DNA of 64,000 nt from NCBI RefSeq assembly GCF_036311985.1, contig NZ_JAZDCJ010000028.1; one strand, 5' to 3'. This DNA is from JAZDCJ01 sp036311985. GTDB taxonomy: Bacteria; Actinomycetota; Actinomycetes; Actinomycetales; Micrococcaceae. The notes beneath the pieces are model-generated. The model was not told the origin of the DNA. It searched no databases and saw nothing but the letters and a program-made list of their open reading frames with translations. Below, piece after piece: positions 54,127-63,937 of the stretch (positions are counted from its first letter, which is position 1; each line of letters opens with the position of its first letter). Both the position numbers and the translations under genes were made by a program.

Positions 54127-54669
54127 ATGAGCAACGTTGAAGAGACGGCCGTCCAGCCCGAGGCCACCGAGGACGCCGAGCAGGAAGCCCCCGCAAGCCG
54201 CCTCGAGGAGGAGGGCGACGTCGCCGCGGACTACCTCGAGGAGCTGCTCGACATCGCCGACATCGACGGCGACATCGACATCGAGGTCCGGTCCGGCCGC
54301 ACGTACATCTCGATCGTCAACGAGGAGGGCGGGGATTCGCGCCTCAAGGAGCTGATCGGCCGCGACGGCGAGGCCCTGGAGGCCCTGCAGGAGCTGGCCC
54401 GCTTGGCCGTGCTCACCGCGACGGGCAACCGCTCGCGCCTGGTCCTGGACATCGACGGGTACCGCGAGGGGCGGGCCTCCGAGCTGCAGAAGATCGCCGA
54501 GGACGCCGTGGCGAAGGCCCGTGAGACGGGTGAGGACGTCCCCCTCGCGCCGATGAGCGCGTACGAGCGCAAGCTCGTGCACGACGCCGTCGCGGCCCTG
54601 GGTCTGGACAGCGAGTCCGACGGCGAGGGCTCGGGCCGGCACATCGTCGTCTCACTCTCCGGGGCCTAG
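54127..54669 (+). CDS. jag: Jag/KhpB-like KH-R3H RNA-binding protein
   Basis: A 180-residue protein without the N-terminal Jag domain. A KH domain (about 45-100: DIDIEVRSGRTYISIVNEEG, LIGRDGEALEALQELARLAV) is followed by an R3H domain (RLVLDIDGYREGR, MSAYERKLVHDAVAALGL). The first 40 residues are acidic. It binds RNA and affects cell division and translation in other Gram-positives. It is coupled to yidC. Confidence 0.95.
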   Translation: MSNVEETAVQPEATEDAEQEAPASRLEEEGDVAADYLEELLDIADIDGDIDIEVRSGRTYISIVNEEGGDSRLKELIGRDGEALEALQELARLAVLTATGNRSRLVLDIDGYREGRASELQKIAEDAVAKARETGEDVPLAPMSAYERKLVHDAVAALGLDSESDGEGSGRHIVVSLSGA

Positions 54670-54757
54670 GACGTCCCCCGGCCGCCGGTCCCCACCGGCG
54701 GCCCCCACACCGGACCCGGCAGGGTCCCGACGGCACGAACGGAAGCGGAGGTCCCCC

Positions 54758-55405
54758 GTGGTCGAATCCCATCAGGCAACGGAGCAGGAGCTGGACGCGG
54801 CGCAGGCCGTGTTCGGTGACCGGCTGGCCCTCGCCGAGCGCTACGTCGGGCACCTGGCCACGTCCGGCATGGAGCGGGGCCTGCTCGGCCCCCGCGAGGT
54901 TCCCCGCTTGTGGGGGCGCCACGTGCTCAACTGCGCTGTCGTCTCGTCGCTGATTCCGCGAGACGCCGCCGTGGCCGACGTCGGCAGCGGTGCCGGCCTG
55001 CCCGGGCTGACCTTTGCCATCGCGCGGCCCGATCTGGCCATCACGCTGATCGAGCCGCTGGAACGACGCTGCATCTGGCTCGGCGAGGTCGTCGAGGACC
55101 TGGGGCTGGACAACGTCCGCATCCTGCGGGGACGGGCCGAGCAAGTGGTGGACGAGGTGGACGCCGACGTGGCGACGGCGAGGGCCGTGTCCGCGCTCTC
55201 GAACCTGGCCGGGCTGACCATTCCCCTGCTGCACGGCTCCGGTCAGGTCCTGGCCATCAAGGGACGCAGCGCGGCCGAGGAAGTCGAGAAGGCGGCCAAG
55301 GTGATCAAGCGCCTTGGAGGCCGCGGAACCGAGGTGCTGACCGTCGGCGGGGACGTCCTCGAGGAATCCACGACCGTGGTCCGCATCCGCGTCGGATCGG
55401 CCTGA
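54758..55405 (+). CDS. rsmG: 16S rRNA (guanine527-N7)-methyltransferase RsmG
   Basis: A 215-residue SAM-dependent methyltransferase with the SAM motif VADVGSGAGLPGL, LIEPLERRCIWL and TARAVSALSNLAGL. It methylates G527 of 16S rRNA; loss gives low-level streptomycin resistance. The GTG at 54758 follows GGAGG. It is in the conserved rnpA-yidC-jag-rsmG-parA order. Confidence 0.96.
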   Translation: MVESHQATEQELDAAQAVFGDRLALAERYVGHLATSGMERGLLGPREVPRLWGRHVLNCAVVSSLIPRDAAVADVGSGAGLPGLTFAIARPDLAITLIEPLERRCIWLGEVVEDLGLDNVRILRGRAEQVVDEVDADVATARAVSALSNLAGLTIPLLHGSGQVLAIKGRSAAEEVEKAAKVIKRLGGRGTEVLTVGGDVLEESTTVVRIRVGSA

Positions 55406-55461
55406 ACCGCTAGTCTGTAGTGGTGGTACGTCGCCCCGACGGTTGAAAGGACGCCCAGTAC

Positions 55462-56640
55462 GTGAGCAAGACCGGACAGAAGATTCCGCCCTTTGCGGCC
55501 TTGTTCGGTGGTGCCTTCCGGACTGCGGCGGAGAAACAACCAGAAGCCGTTGGTTCCACCGCTTCGGAGGTTTCACGTGAAACACCCCGCGTGGGTCGGG
55601 ACGGCCTCGCGGAGGCGGCCGCGGTGTCGCCGCTCGGCGAGGTAGAGGCGGCCACCGAGTCCCCCGGCCAGGATGCGCGGCCCGCATCCCCGGAGACGTC
55701 ACTGGAAGAAGCAGTTCACTCCCCATCAGAGGCACCGGTTCGGAACGTTATGGACACTATGGACGAGAGCACTCCGCTGGCGAGCCAGTTGGCCAGCGAG
55801 AACAAGCGCAGGGAACGGCTCAACGCGCGCGAACTGCCCCGACCGGAGTCGACGCGGTTCCTCACGGTCAGCAACCAGAAGGGCGGTGTCGGCAAGACCA
55901 CCACCACGGTCAACATTGCCGCCGCGCTCGCCTCCGCCGGCCTGAACGTCCTCGTGGTGGACATCGACCCGCAGGGCAACGCGTCGACGGCGCTGGGGAT
56001 CGAGCACCATGCCGATATCGATTCCATCTACGACGTCCTGATCAATGACGTGCCGCTCGCGGAGGTCGTGGCCCCGTGCCCCGACATCGACCACTTGATG
56101 GTTGCCCCTGCCACGATCCACTTGGCAGGGGCCGAGATCGAGCTCGTGTCGCTCGTGGCCCGCGAGCAGCGGCTGCGGCGCGCCCTCGACGAGTACGCGA
56201 AGCATCGCGCCGAAGCCGGCGAGCCGCGCCTTGACTACGTCTTCATCGACTGCCCGCCCAGCCTCGGCCTGCTCACGGTCAACGCGTTCGTGGCGGCCCG
56301 CGAGGTACTCATTCCCATCCAGTGCGAGTACTACGCGCTCGAGGGACTGAGCCAGCTCCTGAAGAACATCGAGATGATCCAGAAGCACCTCAACGCCGAC
56401 CTGGTGGTGTCCACGATCCTGCTCACGATGTACGACGGCCGGACCAACCTCGCTGCGCAGGTGGCCGCCGAGGTGCGCGAGCACTTCCCACACCAGGTCC
56501 TGGGAGCAGTCATCCCGCGCAGCGTGCGGATTTCCGAGGCGCCGAGCTACCAGCAGACGGTCATGACGTACGACGCCAACTCGACCGGCGCACTGTCCTA
56601 TCGGGAGGCCGCGACGGAGATCGCCGAACGCGGACAGTAG
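55462..56640 (+). CDS. parA: Chromosome partition ATPase ParA
   Basis: A 392-residue protein. After an unusual N-terminal extension of about 130 residues comes a deviant Walker ATPase (SNQKGGVGKTTTTVNIAAAL, VDIDPQGNASTALG, FIDCPPSLGLLTVNAF). ParA gradients pull ParB-bound origins apart. A perfect parS site (55570-55583) lies within the extension, read as VSRET. An internal ATG at 55749 could also be used, but the extension is common in Micrococcaceae. The GTG at 55462 is preceded by GAAAGGA at a long spacing. Confidence 0.93.
   Translation: MSKTGQKIPPFAALFGGAFRTAAEKQPEAVGSTASEVSRETPRVGRDGLAEAAAVSPLGEVEAATESPGQDARPASPETSLEEAVHSPSEAPVRNVMDTMDESTPLASQLASENKRRERLNARELPRPESTRFLTVSNQKGGVGKTTTTVNIAAALASAGLNVLVVDIDPQGNASTALGIEHHADIDSIYDVLINDVPLAEVVAPCPDIDHLMVAPATIHLAGAEIELVSLVAREQRLRRALDEYAKHRAEAGEPRLDYVFIDCPPSLGLLTVNAFVAAREVLIPIQCEYYALEGLSQLLKNIEMIQKHLNADLVVSTILLTMYDGRTNLAAQVAAEVREHFPHQVLGAVIPRSVRISEAPSYQQTVMTYDANSTGALSYREAATEIAERGQ
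55570..55583. other. parS site inside parA
   Basis: Perfect GTTTCACGTGAAAC palindrome in the 5' part of the parA coding region; ParB/CTP clamp loading site. Confidence 0.95.
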
Positions 56641-56800
56641 TCCGCACCGCCGTCGAAAGCGTCCGTGGCTCGTGCTTCATCCACCCTCCGGCGGTTGATT
56701 CCGGCCCGTCGAAGGCCTGTTCCCCAGGACGGCACAGTAGACTCGTCCCTGAGTATTCATGCCCTGCGGACGGGCGACACTGGTGCCGGGAGGAACACAG

Positions 56801-58492
56801 ATGGCGGAAAAGCGACGTGGCCTAGGACGTGGACTGGGTGCCCTGATCTCCAGCGCCCCGGCAGCGAGCGACGAACGTGCGGACGAGGCAGTTCCGGTTC
56901 GGGGTACTTCACGTGGCGCATCGGCTGCCGCTTCGCCTGCCGCCCAGACCGAGGAGAATGGTTCGGCCCCCGCTGGCAAGGGGGCCTCGAAGACCTCCCG
57001 TGCTGCTAGGCCTGCCTCCGGAGCAAAGTCGTCGACCGCAGTGAAGGCGGGTTCTGCTGCGAAGGCGAAGTCTCCGGCCACGAAGAATGGCGGCTCGAAG
57101 GCTTCGGGATCTGACCATGGTTCCGCCAGTGGAGCAATGTCAGGTGGTGCCGTTGGGACTGGGGCTACCTCGACCAAGGAAACCGAAACCGCGTCGTCGG
57201 CGGAGAGCACTCCGACAACCGCCCAGCGCACTTCTACGGTCAAGAAACCGCGTCCGGTTGATATGTTCTTCACTCCCGGGCGTTCAGCCGACGACGAAGC
57301 TGTCCAGGCATCGAATCAGAGCTCCACTTCGCGTCCGTCGTCCAAGGGCGGTTCACGCAGGCCTGCCATTCCCGATGTGCTCGGAACCGGTCGGGCCGCC
57401 GGACGTGCGGCGACTTCCCCGGAGGGAGACGATGATGCCGGGGCCCCGACGAGCCTCGCTCCCGTGGGCTTTGACGGCGGCGAGGCCAAGACTGGTCTCG
57501 ATCTGGGTGCTTCCGACGTGTCCGCGGCTCCTGAGCCCGTTGCGTCGAATGGAGATCTGGAAGAGGAGGCCGAGGCTCCGGTAGCCGCCTCCACCGGAGT
57601 CGCGGCGGCTGTCAGGGAAGCCGGCGATTCCGTGGACAAGGATCCGGCCGTTTCACGTGAAACGCTCGTGGCCGTCCCCGGTGCCAGCTACGTCGAGGTT
57701 CCGGTGGGAGACATCCACCCCAACCGCAAGCAGCCGCGTCAGGTCTTCGACGAAGAGGACATGGCCGAGTTGGTCCACTCCATCAAGGAAGTAGGACTGC
57801 TTCAGCCCATCGTCGTGCGGCCGAGCTCGGAACAGGGAGCGGAGAAGTACGAGCTCGTCATGGGCGAGCGACGTTGGCGGGCGACACAACAGGCGGGCCT
57901 GACGGCGATTCCCGCGATCGTCCGGGAAACCTCTGATATCGACCTGCTGCGTGATGCGCTCCTCGAGAACCTTCACCGCTCGCAACTGAATCCCTTGGAA
58001 GAAGCCGCGGCCTATCAGCAGCTTCTCCAGGAGTTTGGTTGCACGCAGGATGAGCTCAGCGAACGTATTGGTCGTTCTAGGCCACAGATCTCCAACACGA
58101 TGAGGTTGATGAAGCTTCCTGCCCTCGTTCAGCGTCGTGTGGCAGCCGGCGTTCTGAGCGCCGGCCATGCTCGTGCGCTGCTGGCATTGCAGGATCCCGC
58201 CGATATGGAGCGTCTGGCGCAGCGCATCGTCAATGAAGGCCTCTCCGTTCGTGCCACTGAAGAGATCGTCGCCTTGTCCGACTCCCTTCGTCGCCCATCA
58301 CGTGAAACCAAGCCCCGCTCGTCGGCACGCCATGAGCGTCTCGACTACTTGGCCACGTCTCTCTCTGATCGTTTGGATACCAACGTGAAGATCACTCTGG
58401 GGGCGAAGAAGGGCCGCGTGAGCATTGAGTTTGCCAGCGTTGACGACCTGAATCGCATCATGTCGGTCATTGCACCTGAGGGCCAGAGCTAA
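56801..58492 (+). CDS. parB: Chromosome partition protein ParB, with a long linker
   Basis: A 563-residue protein. The N-terminal [16 protein letters not shown] peptide contacts ParA. A linker of about 270 residues rich in Ala, Ser, Lys and Thr follows, much longer than usual. Then comes the ParB/CTPase core ([33 protein letters not shown]), the HTH ([20 protein letters not shown]) and the C-terminal dimer domain ([18 protein letters not shown]). A perfect parS at 57650 lies within the gene, read as VSRET, and a degenerate one near 58295. The ATG at 56801 follows GGGAGGA. Confidence 0.96.
   Translation: MAEKRRGLGRGLGALISSAPAASDERADEAVPVRGTSRGASAAASPAAQTEENGSAPAGKGASKTSRAARPASGAKSSTAVKAGSAAKAKSPATKNGGSKASGSDHGSASGAMSGGAVGTGATSTKETETASSAESTPTTAQRTSTVKKPRPVDMFFTPGRSADDEAVQASNQSSTSRPSSKGGSRRPAIPDVLGTGRAAGRAATSPEGDDDAGAPTSLAPVGFDGGEAKTGLDLGASDVSAAPEPVASNGDLEEEAEAPVAASTGVAAAVREAGDSVDKDPAVSRETLVAVPGASYVEVPVGDIHPNRKQPRQVFDEEDMAELVHSIKEVGLLQPIVVRPSSEQGAEKYELVMGERRWRATQQAGLTAIPAIVRETSDIDLLRDALLENLHRSQLNPLEEAAAYQQLLQEFGCTQDELSERIGRSRPQISNTMRLMKLPALVQRRVAAGVLSAGHARALLALQDPADMERLAQRIVNEGLSVRATEEIVALSDSLRRPSRETKPRSSARHERLDYLATSLSDRLDTNVKITLGAKKGRVSIEFASVDDLNRIMSVIAPEGQS
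57650..57663. other. parS site inside parB
   Basis: Perfect GTTTCACGTGAAAC within the parB linker, 2.1 kb from the copy in parA. Confidence 0.95.
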
Positions 58493-58550
58493 ATGGACCA
58501 AGAGGTCTGCTGAAGATCGAATCTTCAGCTGTTGGACCAACGGTGGCCCT

Positions 58551-58564
58551 GTTTCACGTGAAAC
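58551..58564. other. parS site
   Basis: Perfect GTTTCACGTGAAAC, 58 bp after the parB stop. Confidence 0.95.
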
Positions 58565-58856
58565 GGGGCCACACGTGTCTGTGTCTGTATCTGACTCTGC
58601 TTGACTGACGAATGGGTACCAACGGTCGGATGGACCCTTGTCTCTCAGAGAATGTTTCGTGTGGAGTGCGCTTCACGCCGCTAGTGTCCGGTGTGATCGG
58701 TGATCGGTGGTCGAGGCTGGGCCTACCCTGCGTGCACAGCAATGAATGGTGAGGCAGACACTAACCTGGGCGGGATAGGCGGCTCCGGTTGAACGTAGCC
58801 GGCATCCTAAACCGAGCCGTAAGCCTTGTGGAGTTCAGAATCCTGTTGAGCACCGC

Positions 58857-58870
58857 GTTTCACGTGAAAC
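58857..58870. other. parS site
   Basis: Perfect GTTTCACGTGAAAC. Confidence 0.95.
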
Positions 58871-59032
58871 CCGCTAGCGGCTGCGCCAGAGTCGGAGTTG
58901 TAGGTGGATTCCGTGCCGCTCGCGTTCGCGGCTCTTGATCTCCCACGCGTTTGATCCACCACGAGGGTGCCTGGACCCCGCAACTACACCACATTGACGC
59001 GTGCCCAAAGTACGGAGTTCTTGGTAGCAACG

Positions 59033-59046
59033 GTTTCACGTGAAAC
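59033..59046. other. parS site
   Basis: Perfect GTTTCACGTGAAAC. Confidence 0.95.
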
Positions 59047-59309
59047 AGGCTCTCCGCGCGCAGTTTCTCGCCTCGTGTTCAGACCGGGTGTTCGCCCAAA
59101 CACCAAACAACAAACCCCCGACCTGAGGCACCAACGCGCTCATAAGAATTGCTGAACGGGAATCCAGTCTGGCAACGCGAACTTCGTTGCTACGGGTACT
59201 AGTCTCCAGGAGGCACTCGAGAGGCGATGCCGTTTACCGCGGGCGAAATAGTTCAGTATCGGGGTGGCACTCCGCATCGGAGAGCCCCGGCCGCGTACTT
59301 AGCGCCTGG

Positions 59310-59323
59310 GTTTCACGTGAAAC
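59310..59323. other. parS site
   Basis: Perfect GTTTCACGTGAAAC. Confidence 0.95.
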
Positions 59324-59551
59324 GAGCCACTTATGCACAGAATCGCTGTGGAAAACTGCAGAGAGCTGTGAACAAGTCGAGCCAAACCGCCGATGGCACT
59401 CGAATTTGGCGCATCCGTGGAGCAACGAGGACTCCTCATCACGCGAGGCTCGCATCGGTCGTATCGATATTGTGGGGACCGTGGGTCCCCTCCTGGCAGT
59501 AGTGCTTGAACGGTGCCTGTACTTTTTGGACGATGATATATGCGGGCCTGT

Positions 59552-59565
59552 GTTTCACGTGCAAC
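59552..59565. other. Degenerate parS site
   Basis: GTTTCACGTGCAAC, one mismatch to the palindrome; may be a weak or decaying ParB site. Confidence 0.7.
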
Positions 59566-60350
59566 GCCCGCAGGTGGTGTGTGCGGTCGTACAATGCTTG
59601 CCCGACGCGACCAAAGTCGCCAGGACGTGGCGTTGCCGTCTACCACCGCGATGTCCAGGTGAATGTTGTTAGAGTGCTTGGTGCCTGCAGTCTGATGCCT
59701 GAATCCTGGCTCCGACTCGGACAAAGACGTCAAGCCGGACTCGTCGATAGACCAGCGTCCGTCCTCGCTCGGGTCCGACTGGTCTGATCCTGAACGCCTG
59801 CGCCGACATTCACTGAAACGAGGACGTGGAGTTGAACGTAGGCACGATTCTGGATGGGCACTGGGACGCGCGGATGCGCAGAGCCTCGATTGTCGCGCGA
59901 CCGCTGTAGGTCGCGGTGTCACCTCGCTGCTGGGAGGTTTCGTCTTTGGTGTTCGCCGGGCATCATTGAGACCTGACTCGACGCAGTGAATCGAAAGGGA
60001 ATCAACCGCTTAAGCCTCATGTGGACCTGGGGTGTGCGGACAGCATGCTCGTTCTACGTGAAACGCCGATCATGATGGACGCTCATTGCCTACTGGAGGG
60101 AAGGTAGGGCGGCATGGAGTACGTGTTCGGCTGTTGCTGGTGCTCCGATGAGCTCGTCTTCTCGGTGTGAGGAGCCGGTCCAGTTCTGCGTAGCTTGTCC
60201 CTGCAAGGGCTCACGTCGGCCACGAGGTTGTCCTTAAGGGTCTCCCTTGCCTTCCGGAGGGACCGCAATTCCGCCACGAGGATGAGTGTGCGGCAGGCCG
60301 ATGGCCTGCTCCTCTTGCGTCTGGCAGCATGTGACAGTGAGGCCGGCCGT

Positions 60351-60364
60351 GTTTCACGTGAAAC
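60351..60364. other. parS site
   Basis: Perfect GTTTCACGTGAAAC, the last of the cluster before trxA. Confidence 0.95.
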
Positions 60365-60720
60365 GGCAGGGACTTCAATGCAGTGTCTAAGGCAGCATCC
60401 AGGGCAGCGCTGGCTCAAGTTCTGCCCACCGTACCTGTCGAATCGAAGGCCTCCATCAAGTACTACTCGGCGGGGGGCGCCCACTGCGGAGGAAGGCCGC
60501 GGGTGACGCGATGCGCGCCATCGATCATGATGGCTGGACAGACCGCCGCGACGACCGTGGGCGTGGAATGGAGTGTTGCTTTCGGGCGGTGTGCCCACCA
60601 AACGTCCCCTGGGCGCGTTGCGGCGACGAACACAACTGTTATAAGTTGCTTCAGGAGGCAAATTCACCTGATGGCCTTCAGGGGCGGGCCTCGCCCAGAC
60701 ACTCGCCCATCAAGGGGAAT

Positions 60721-60748
60721 CCCCCCACCGAAACTACTTGGTGGGGGG
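60721..60748 (-). terminator. Terminator hairpin after trxA
   Basis: The perfect 9-bp arms CCCCCCACC (60721-60729) and GGTGGGGGG (60740-60748) lie 30 bp downstream of the trxA stop. Confidence 0.75.
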
Positions 60749-60777
60749 ATCCAGAAGGCCTCTTCGGGGAGCGGCGG

Positions 60778-61101
60778 CTAGAGGTACTCGGCGAACTCCT
60801 GCTCGATGACCTGCTTCGGCTTCGCGCCGATGGACGTGGCGACGTGCTCGCCGCCTTGGAACACGAAGACCGCGGGGATGCTCGTGATGCCGTACTTGGC
60901 GGCGATGCCCGGGTTGTCGTCGACGTTGACCTTGACGACCTCGACCTTCTCCGCGTGCTCAGCGGCGATCTGGTCCAGGATCGGGCTGAGCTTGCGGCAC
61001 GGTCCACACCACTCGGCCCAGAAGTCCACGATGACCGGCTTGGAGGCCTCGAGGACATCGGACTGGAAGGTGGCGTCGGTGACGTCTTTTGCGTGGCTCA
61101 A
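60778..61101 (-). CDS. trxA: Thioredoxin
   Basis: A 107-residue thioredoxin with the redox motif in FWAEWCGPCRKLSP and the cis-Pro in TSIPAVFVFQGG. It reduces protein disulfides with electrons from TrxB. The start is likely the TTG at 61101 (SHAKDVTDATF), which has GAAAGGGG upstream; no ATG or GTG fits as well. It lies 28 bp after the trxB stop in the same operon. Confidence 0.96.
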   Translation of the reverse strand: MSHAKDVTDATFQSDVLEASKPVIVDFWAEWCGPCRKLSPILDQIAAEHAEKVEVVKVNVDDNPGIAAKYGITSIPAVFVFQGGEHVATSIGAKPKQVIEQEFAEYL

Positions 61102-61129
61102 GGTGGGCCCCTTTCGGTGGTGGTGGACG

Positions 61130-62107
61130 CTAGCTGACGGAGGCGCTCGCGGCGGGTGCCGCGGCATGGTTGGCGAGGTAGTGCTCGACGTCGAGGGCGG
61201 CGACGCAGCCGGATCCCGCGGCCGTGACGGCCTGGCGGTACGTGGGGTCGATGACGTCGCCCGCGGCGAAGACGCCCTCCAGGTTGGTCTTGGACGTGCG
61301 ACCCTGGACGGAGATGGTGCCCTCGGGCGTCAGCTCCAGGACGTCCTTGATCAGCTCGGTGCGCGGGTCGTTGCCGATCGCGACGAAGACGCCGGTGACG
61401 GCGAGCGTGGTCTGACTGCTGTCGACGAGGTTGCGCAGCTTCACGCCGCTGACCTTGGCCTCGCCCTCGAAGGCCTCGACGGCGGTGTTCCAGATGAACT
61501 CGATCTTCGGGTGCTCCAGGGCGCGGTCGGCCATGATCTTGGAGGCACGCAGCGAGTCCCGGCGGTGGATGACCGTGACCTTGGAGGCGAACTTCGTCAG
61601 GAAGAGCGCCTCTTCCATCGCGGAGTCCCCGCCGCCGACGACGGCGATCTCCTGGTCGCGGAAGAAGAAGCCGTCGCACGTCGCACACCAGGACACGCCG
61701 TGGCCGGAGAGCTCCTTCTCCCGCGGGACGCCGAGCTCGCGGTAGGCGGATCCGGTGGAGAGGATGACGGCGCGGGCCCGGTGGACGTCGCCGTTACCGA
61801 GGACGACCTGCTTCACGGGGCCTTCGAGCTCCACGGAGACGACGTCCTCGAAGAGGATCTCCGCGCCGAATCGCTCGGCCTGGGCCTGCATGTTGTCCAT
61901 GAGGTCCGGACCCATGATCCCCTCGCGGAAGCCCGGGAAGTTCTCGACGTCGGTCGTGTTCATGAGCTCGCCGCCGGCGGTCACGGAACCGGCGACGACG
62001 AGCGGGTTCAGGTTGGCGCGCGCCGTGTAGACGGCGGCGGTGTACCCGGCGGGGCCGGAACCGACGATGATGACATCGCGGACGGCGTCGTTTGCTTCAG
62101 TGGCCAC
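61130..62107 (-). CDS. trxB: Thioredoxin reductase
   Basis: A 325-residue flavoprotein. The FAD motif is [20 protein letters not shown], the redox Cys pair is in [11 protein letters not shown], the NADPH motif is [15 protein letters not shown], and the C-terminal FAD motif is [15 protein letters not shown]. It passes electrons from NADPH to thioredoxin. The GTG at 62107 starts [12 protein letters not shown]. It is transcribed with trxA. Confidence 0.97.
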   Translation of the reverse strand: MATEANDAVRDVIIVGSGPAGYTAAVYTARANLNPLVVAGSVTAGGELMNTTDVENFPGFREGIMGPDLMDNMQAQAERFGAEILFEDVVSVELEGPVKQVVLGNGDVHRARAVILSTGSAYRELGVPREKELSGHGVSWCATCDGFFFRDQEIAVVGGGDSAMEEALFLTKFASKVTVIHRRDSLRASKIMADRALEHPKIEFIWNTAVEAFEGEAKVSGVKLRNLVDSSQTTLAVTGVFVAIGNDPRTELIKDVLELTPEGTISVQGRTSKTNLEGVFAAGDVIDPTYRQAVTAAGSGCVAALDVEHYLANHAAAPAASASVS

Positions 62108-62209
62108 GCGCGGTGAACCTCCCTGTTGGTCCGGCGGCGCCGGAGGATGTGATCGAGTCTGCCCAGCACAACGGTACGGTGCCCGGCGGTATTCCCTGCC
62201 TCTGCTACG

Positions 62210-63838
62210 TCAGGACACCTTGATTTCGGCCACCTGCAGGCCATACGGCCGCGAGCTGTTGGCCGCGGATGCGAGCCGCGGGAGCTCGGTCACGTTGATG
62301 AACACGTATTGCGCCCGGGCCGGTCCGTCGCCCTCGCCGCTCACGGGAACGGTGACGGTCGGTCCCGTGAAGGAGCCGGAGGTGACCTCAGTGGCGGATC
62401 CGAGGTCGTCGCTGTTGCCGACTCGGATCTCGAACGCCCCGCCGCTGCCGTTGAGGCCGGAGAGCTCGACCTGCGAGACGTCGGATTCCTCCTCGAGCTC
62501 GACGACGAGCACCATGTTGGAGGCGAATCCGCCGAAGCGGGGCTGGGTGTAGGAGTAGGACGCGTAGATCGTGGCCGGGTTACCGTCGATCGCCCGCACG
62601 AGCGTCGAATCCGTGTCCGCGTTGAGCTCCTGGTTGCCCGGGACCACGCGGGTCAGACCCGCGATGACGGGCGTCACGGGCTCCACCTGCGGCGGCTCGG
62701 CGCTGCTGCTGCCGGGCTCGGAGCTCGTCGCGCCATCCGGCGAGGACTGGCTCGTCGTGTCGCCGGCGACGGGGCCCCCGTTGCGGGGCAGCAGGTTGTT
62801 GAAGGCGAAGACGACGGCGAGGATCAGCACGACGCCGAGGATGCCTCCGACCACGAGGCGCCCGATCCGGTTGCCGCCCTCCTGCTCGTCCTCTTCCTCG
62901 TAGTAGTCGTCCTCGGTGTTCTCGTATTCGTAGTCACGGGCCGCGGCGGGGAACACCGACGCGCGTCGCTCGTCCGGGGTGGGCTGGCGCGGCGCGGCGG
63001 GGACGGTCCCGAGCGCGCTCGTCGAATCGCCGGCCGGCTGCCCGATGGGCCCGGTCTCCTCCGGGGGTTCCTGGGCGTCGTCCCCGGTGTAGAGGGAGAC
63101 CTTGTCGGAGGTCCGCGGCGGGGTGCTCGGGCGCGGGGGTACGACGCCGGAGCCGGGCTCGGGCGCGTCCGCCGCCTTCGGTTCGGGCTTCCGCGAGGAT
63201 GCCGCGGCGGCACCGGCCGCAGCTGCGGCGCCGGCCGCGCCCACTGCACCCGCACCCGCACCCCGGGCGCGCCGGTCCGCGGAGGCGGCATCGGCGTCGT
63301 CCTGGTCCCCGTCCCGGCCCCGTCCGAGGCGGGCCTTCCAGCCGGACAGCTTCTCGCCCAGGTTCAGCTCGGGAAGCTTGTCCATCACGCCGGGACGGTT
63401 CTCCTCCTGCTCGGCGAGCTCGCGGTAGTACTCGTCGTCGTCCTCGTAGACCTGCGGCTCGTGGGAGCGGGCCACGCCGAAGATCTCCGAGCCCAGCGTG
63501 TCGGTGTAGAAGGGCTCGACGTAGGGGGCGTCGCGCTCGATCACGAGGTCCAGCAGGTCCGCGGCGTCCGCCGTATTGGTGATGAGGTACGTGGTCCCGT
63601 CGGAGATCCCCAGGTCCAGGACGTGCATGGCGCCGTAGCGTTCCCCCGTGGCGATCTCGCGCGCGCTCGTGGCGATCTGGCTCGCGTTACCGGCCGAGGC
63701 GACGAGGATGCTCACCCGCCGGTTCAGGACCTGGTCGACGCCGTCGAGGACCACGTCGCCGTCGGCGGACGTCAGGATGTGGTCCGTGACCTTGTAGCGG
63801 CCGCCGAGCACGGCTCCGACGTCGATGGGCTGCGACAC
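62210..63838 (-). CDS. Membrane pseudokinase with C-terminal discoidin-like domain
   Basis: A 542-residue protein. The N-terminus looks like the small lobe of a Ser/Thr kinase (GAVLGGRYKVTDHILTSADG, VLNRRVSILVAS), but the Gly loop is degraded and the catalytic loop and DFG are absent, so it cannot be an active kinase. An Ala/Pro linker and an acidic Tyr/Glu stretch lead to a membrane helix (IGRLVVGGILGVVLILAVVF) and an external beta domain like the F5/8C type (LVRAIDGNPATIYASYSY, MVLVVELEEESDVSQVELSG). It resembles the pseudokinase of mycobacterial MviN that FhaA binds. It probably follows murJ. The GTG at 63838 follows GGGAG. Confidence 0.78.
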   Translation of the reverse strand: MSQPIDVGAVLGGRYKVTDHILTSADGDVVLDGVDQVLNRRVSILVASAGNASQIATSAREIATGERYGAMHVLDLGISDGTTYLITNTADAADLLDLVIERDAPYVEPFYTDTLGSEIFGVARSHEPQVYEDDDEYYRELAEQEENRPGVMDKLPELNLGEKLSGWKARLGRGRDGDQDDADAASADRRARGAGAGAVGAAGAAAAAGAAAASSRKPEPKAADAPEPGSGVVPPRPSTPPRTSDKVSLYTGDDAQEPPEETGPIGQPAGDSTSALGTVPAAPRQPTPDERRASVFPAAARDYEYENTEDDYYEEEDEQEGGNRIGRLVVGGILGVVLILAVVFAFNNLLPRNGGPVAGDTTSQSSPDGATSSEPGSSSAEPPQVEPVTPVIAGLTRVVPGNQELNADTDSTLVRAIDGNPATIYASYSYTQPRFGGFASNMVLVVELEEESDVSQVELSGLNGSGGAFEIRVGNSDDLGSATEVTSGSFTGPTVTVPVSGEGDGPARAQYVFINVTELPRLASAANSSRPYGLQVAEIKVS

Positions 63839-63937
63839 TATGTACTCCCGGGGATCGGTGTGTGGGTAGGGTTCACCCGTTCACTGCTGTTTCCATGCTA
63901 CCCGCGTGCGTCCGCTCCACCCGGGAACGGTCCGCGC

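Larger units (their letters stand above)
58493..60777. other. Gene-poor parS region between parB and trxA
   Basis: These 2.3 kb hold no gene I can support. They contain five perfect parS sites (58551, 58857, 59033, 59310, 60351), a one-mismatch site at 59552-59565 and a two-mismatch site at 60051-60064. The GC content looks lower than in the neighbouring genes, and the short open frames do not resemble known proteins. A stretch near 59580-59790 on the minus strand reads faintly like a decayed glyoxalase-fold gene (IHLDIAV), but this is weak. The region probably serves as the ParB-loading centromere. Confidence 0.85.

Noticed and set aside
59580..59790. A minus-strand stretch reading HLDIAV-like residues, faintly like a decayed glyoxalase/VOC gene.
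   Set aside because: The likeness is limited to a few residues and needs frame changes; no complete domain can be followed.
2066..63310. Recurrent motif CCGGCGTCGTC in terminators and genes (for example near 2068, 4202, 30978, 31041, 40549, 52813).
   Set aside because: Several copies are in coding sequence and can be explained by frequent codons for Thr-Gly-Val-Val; a count against expectation would be needed.
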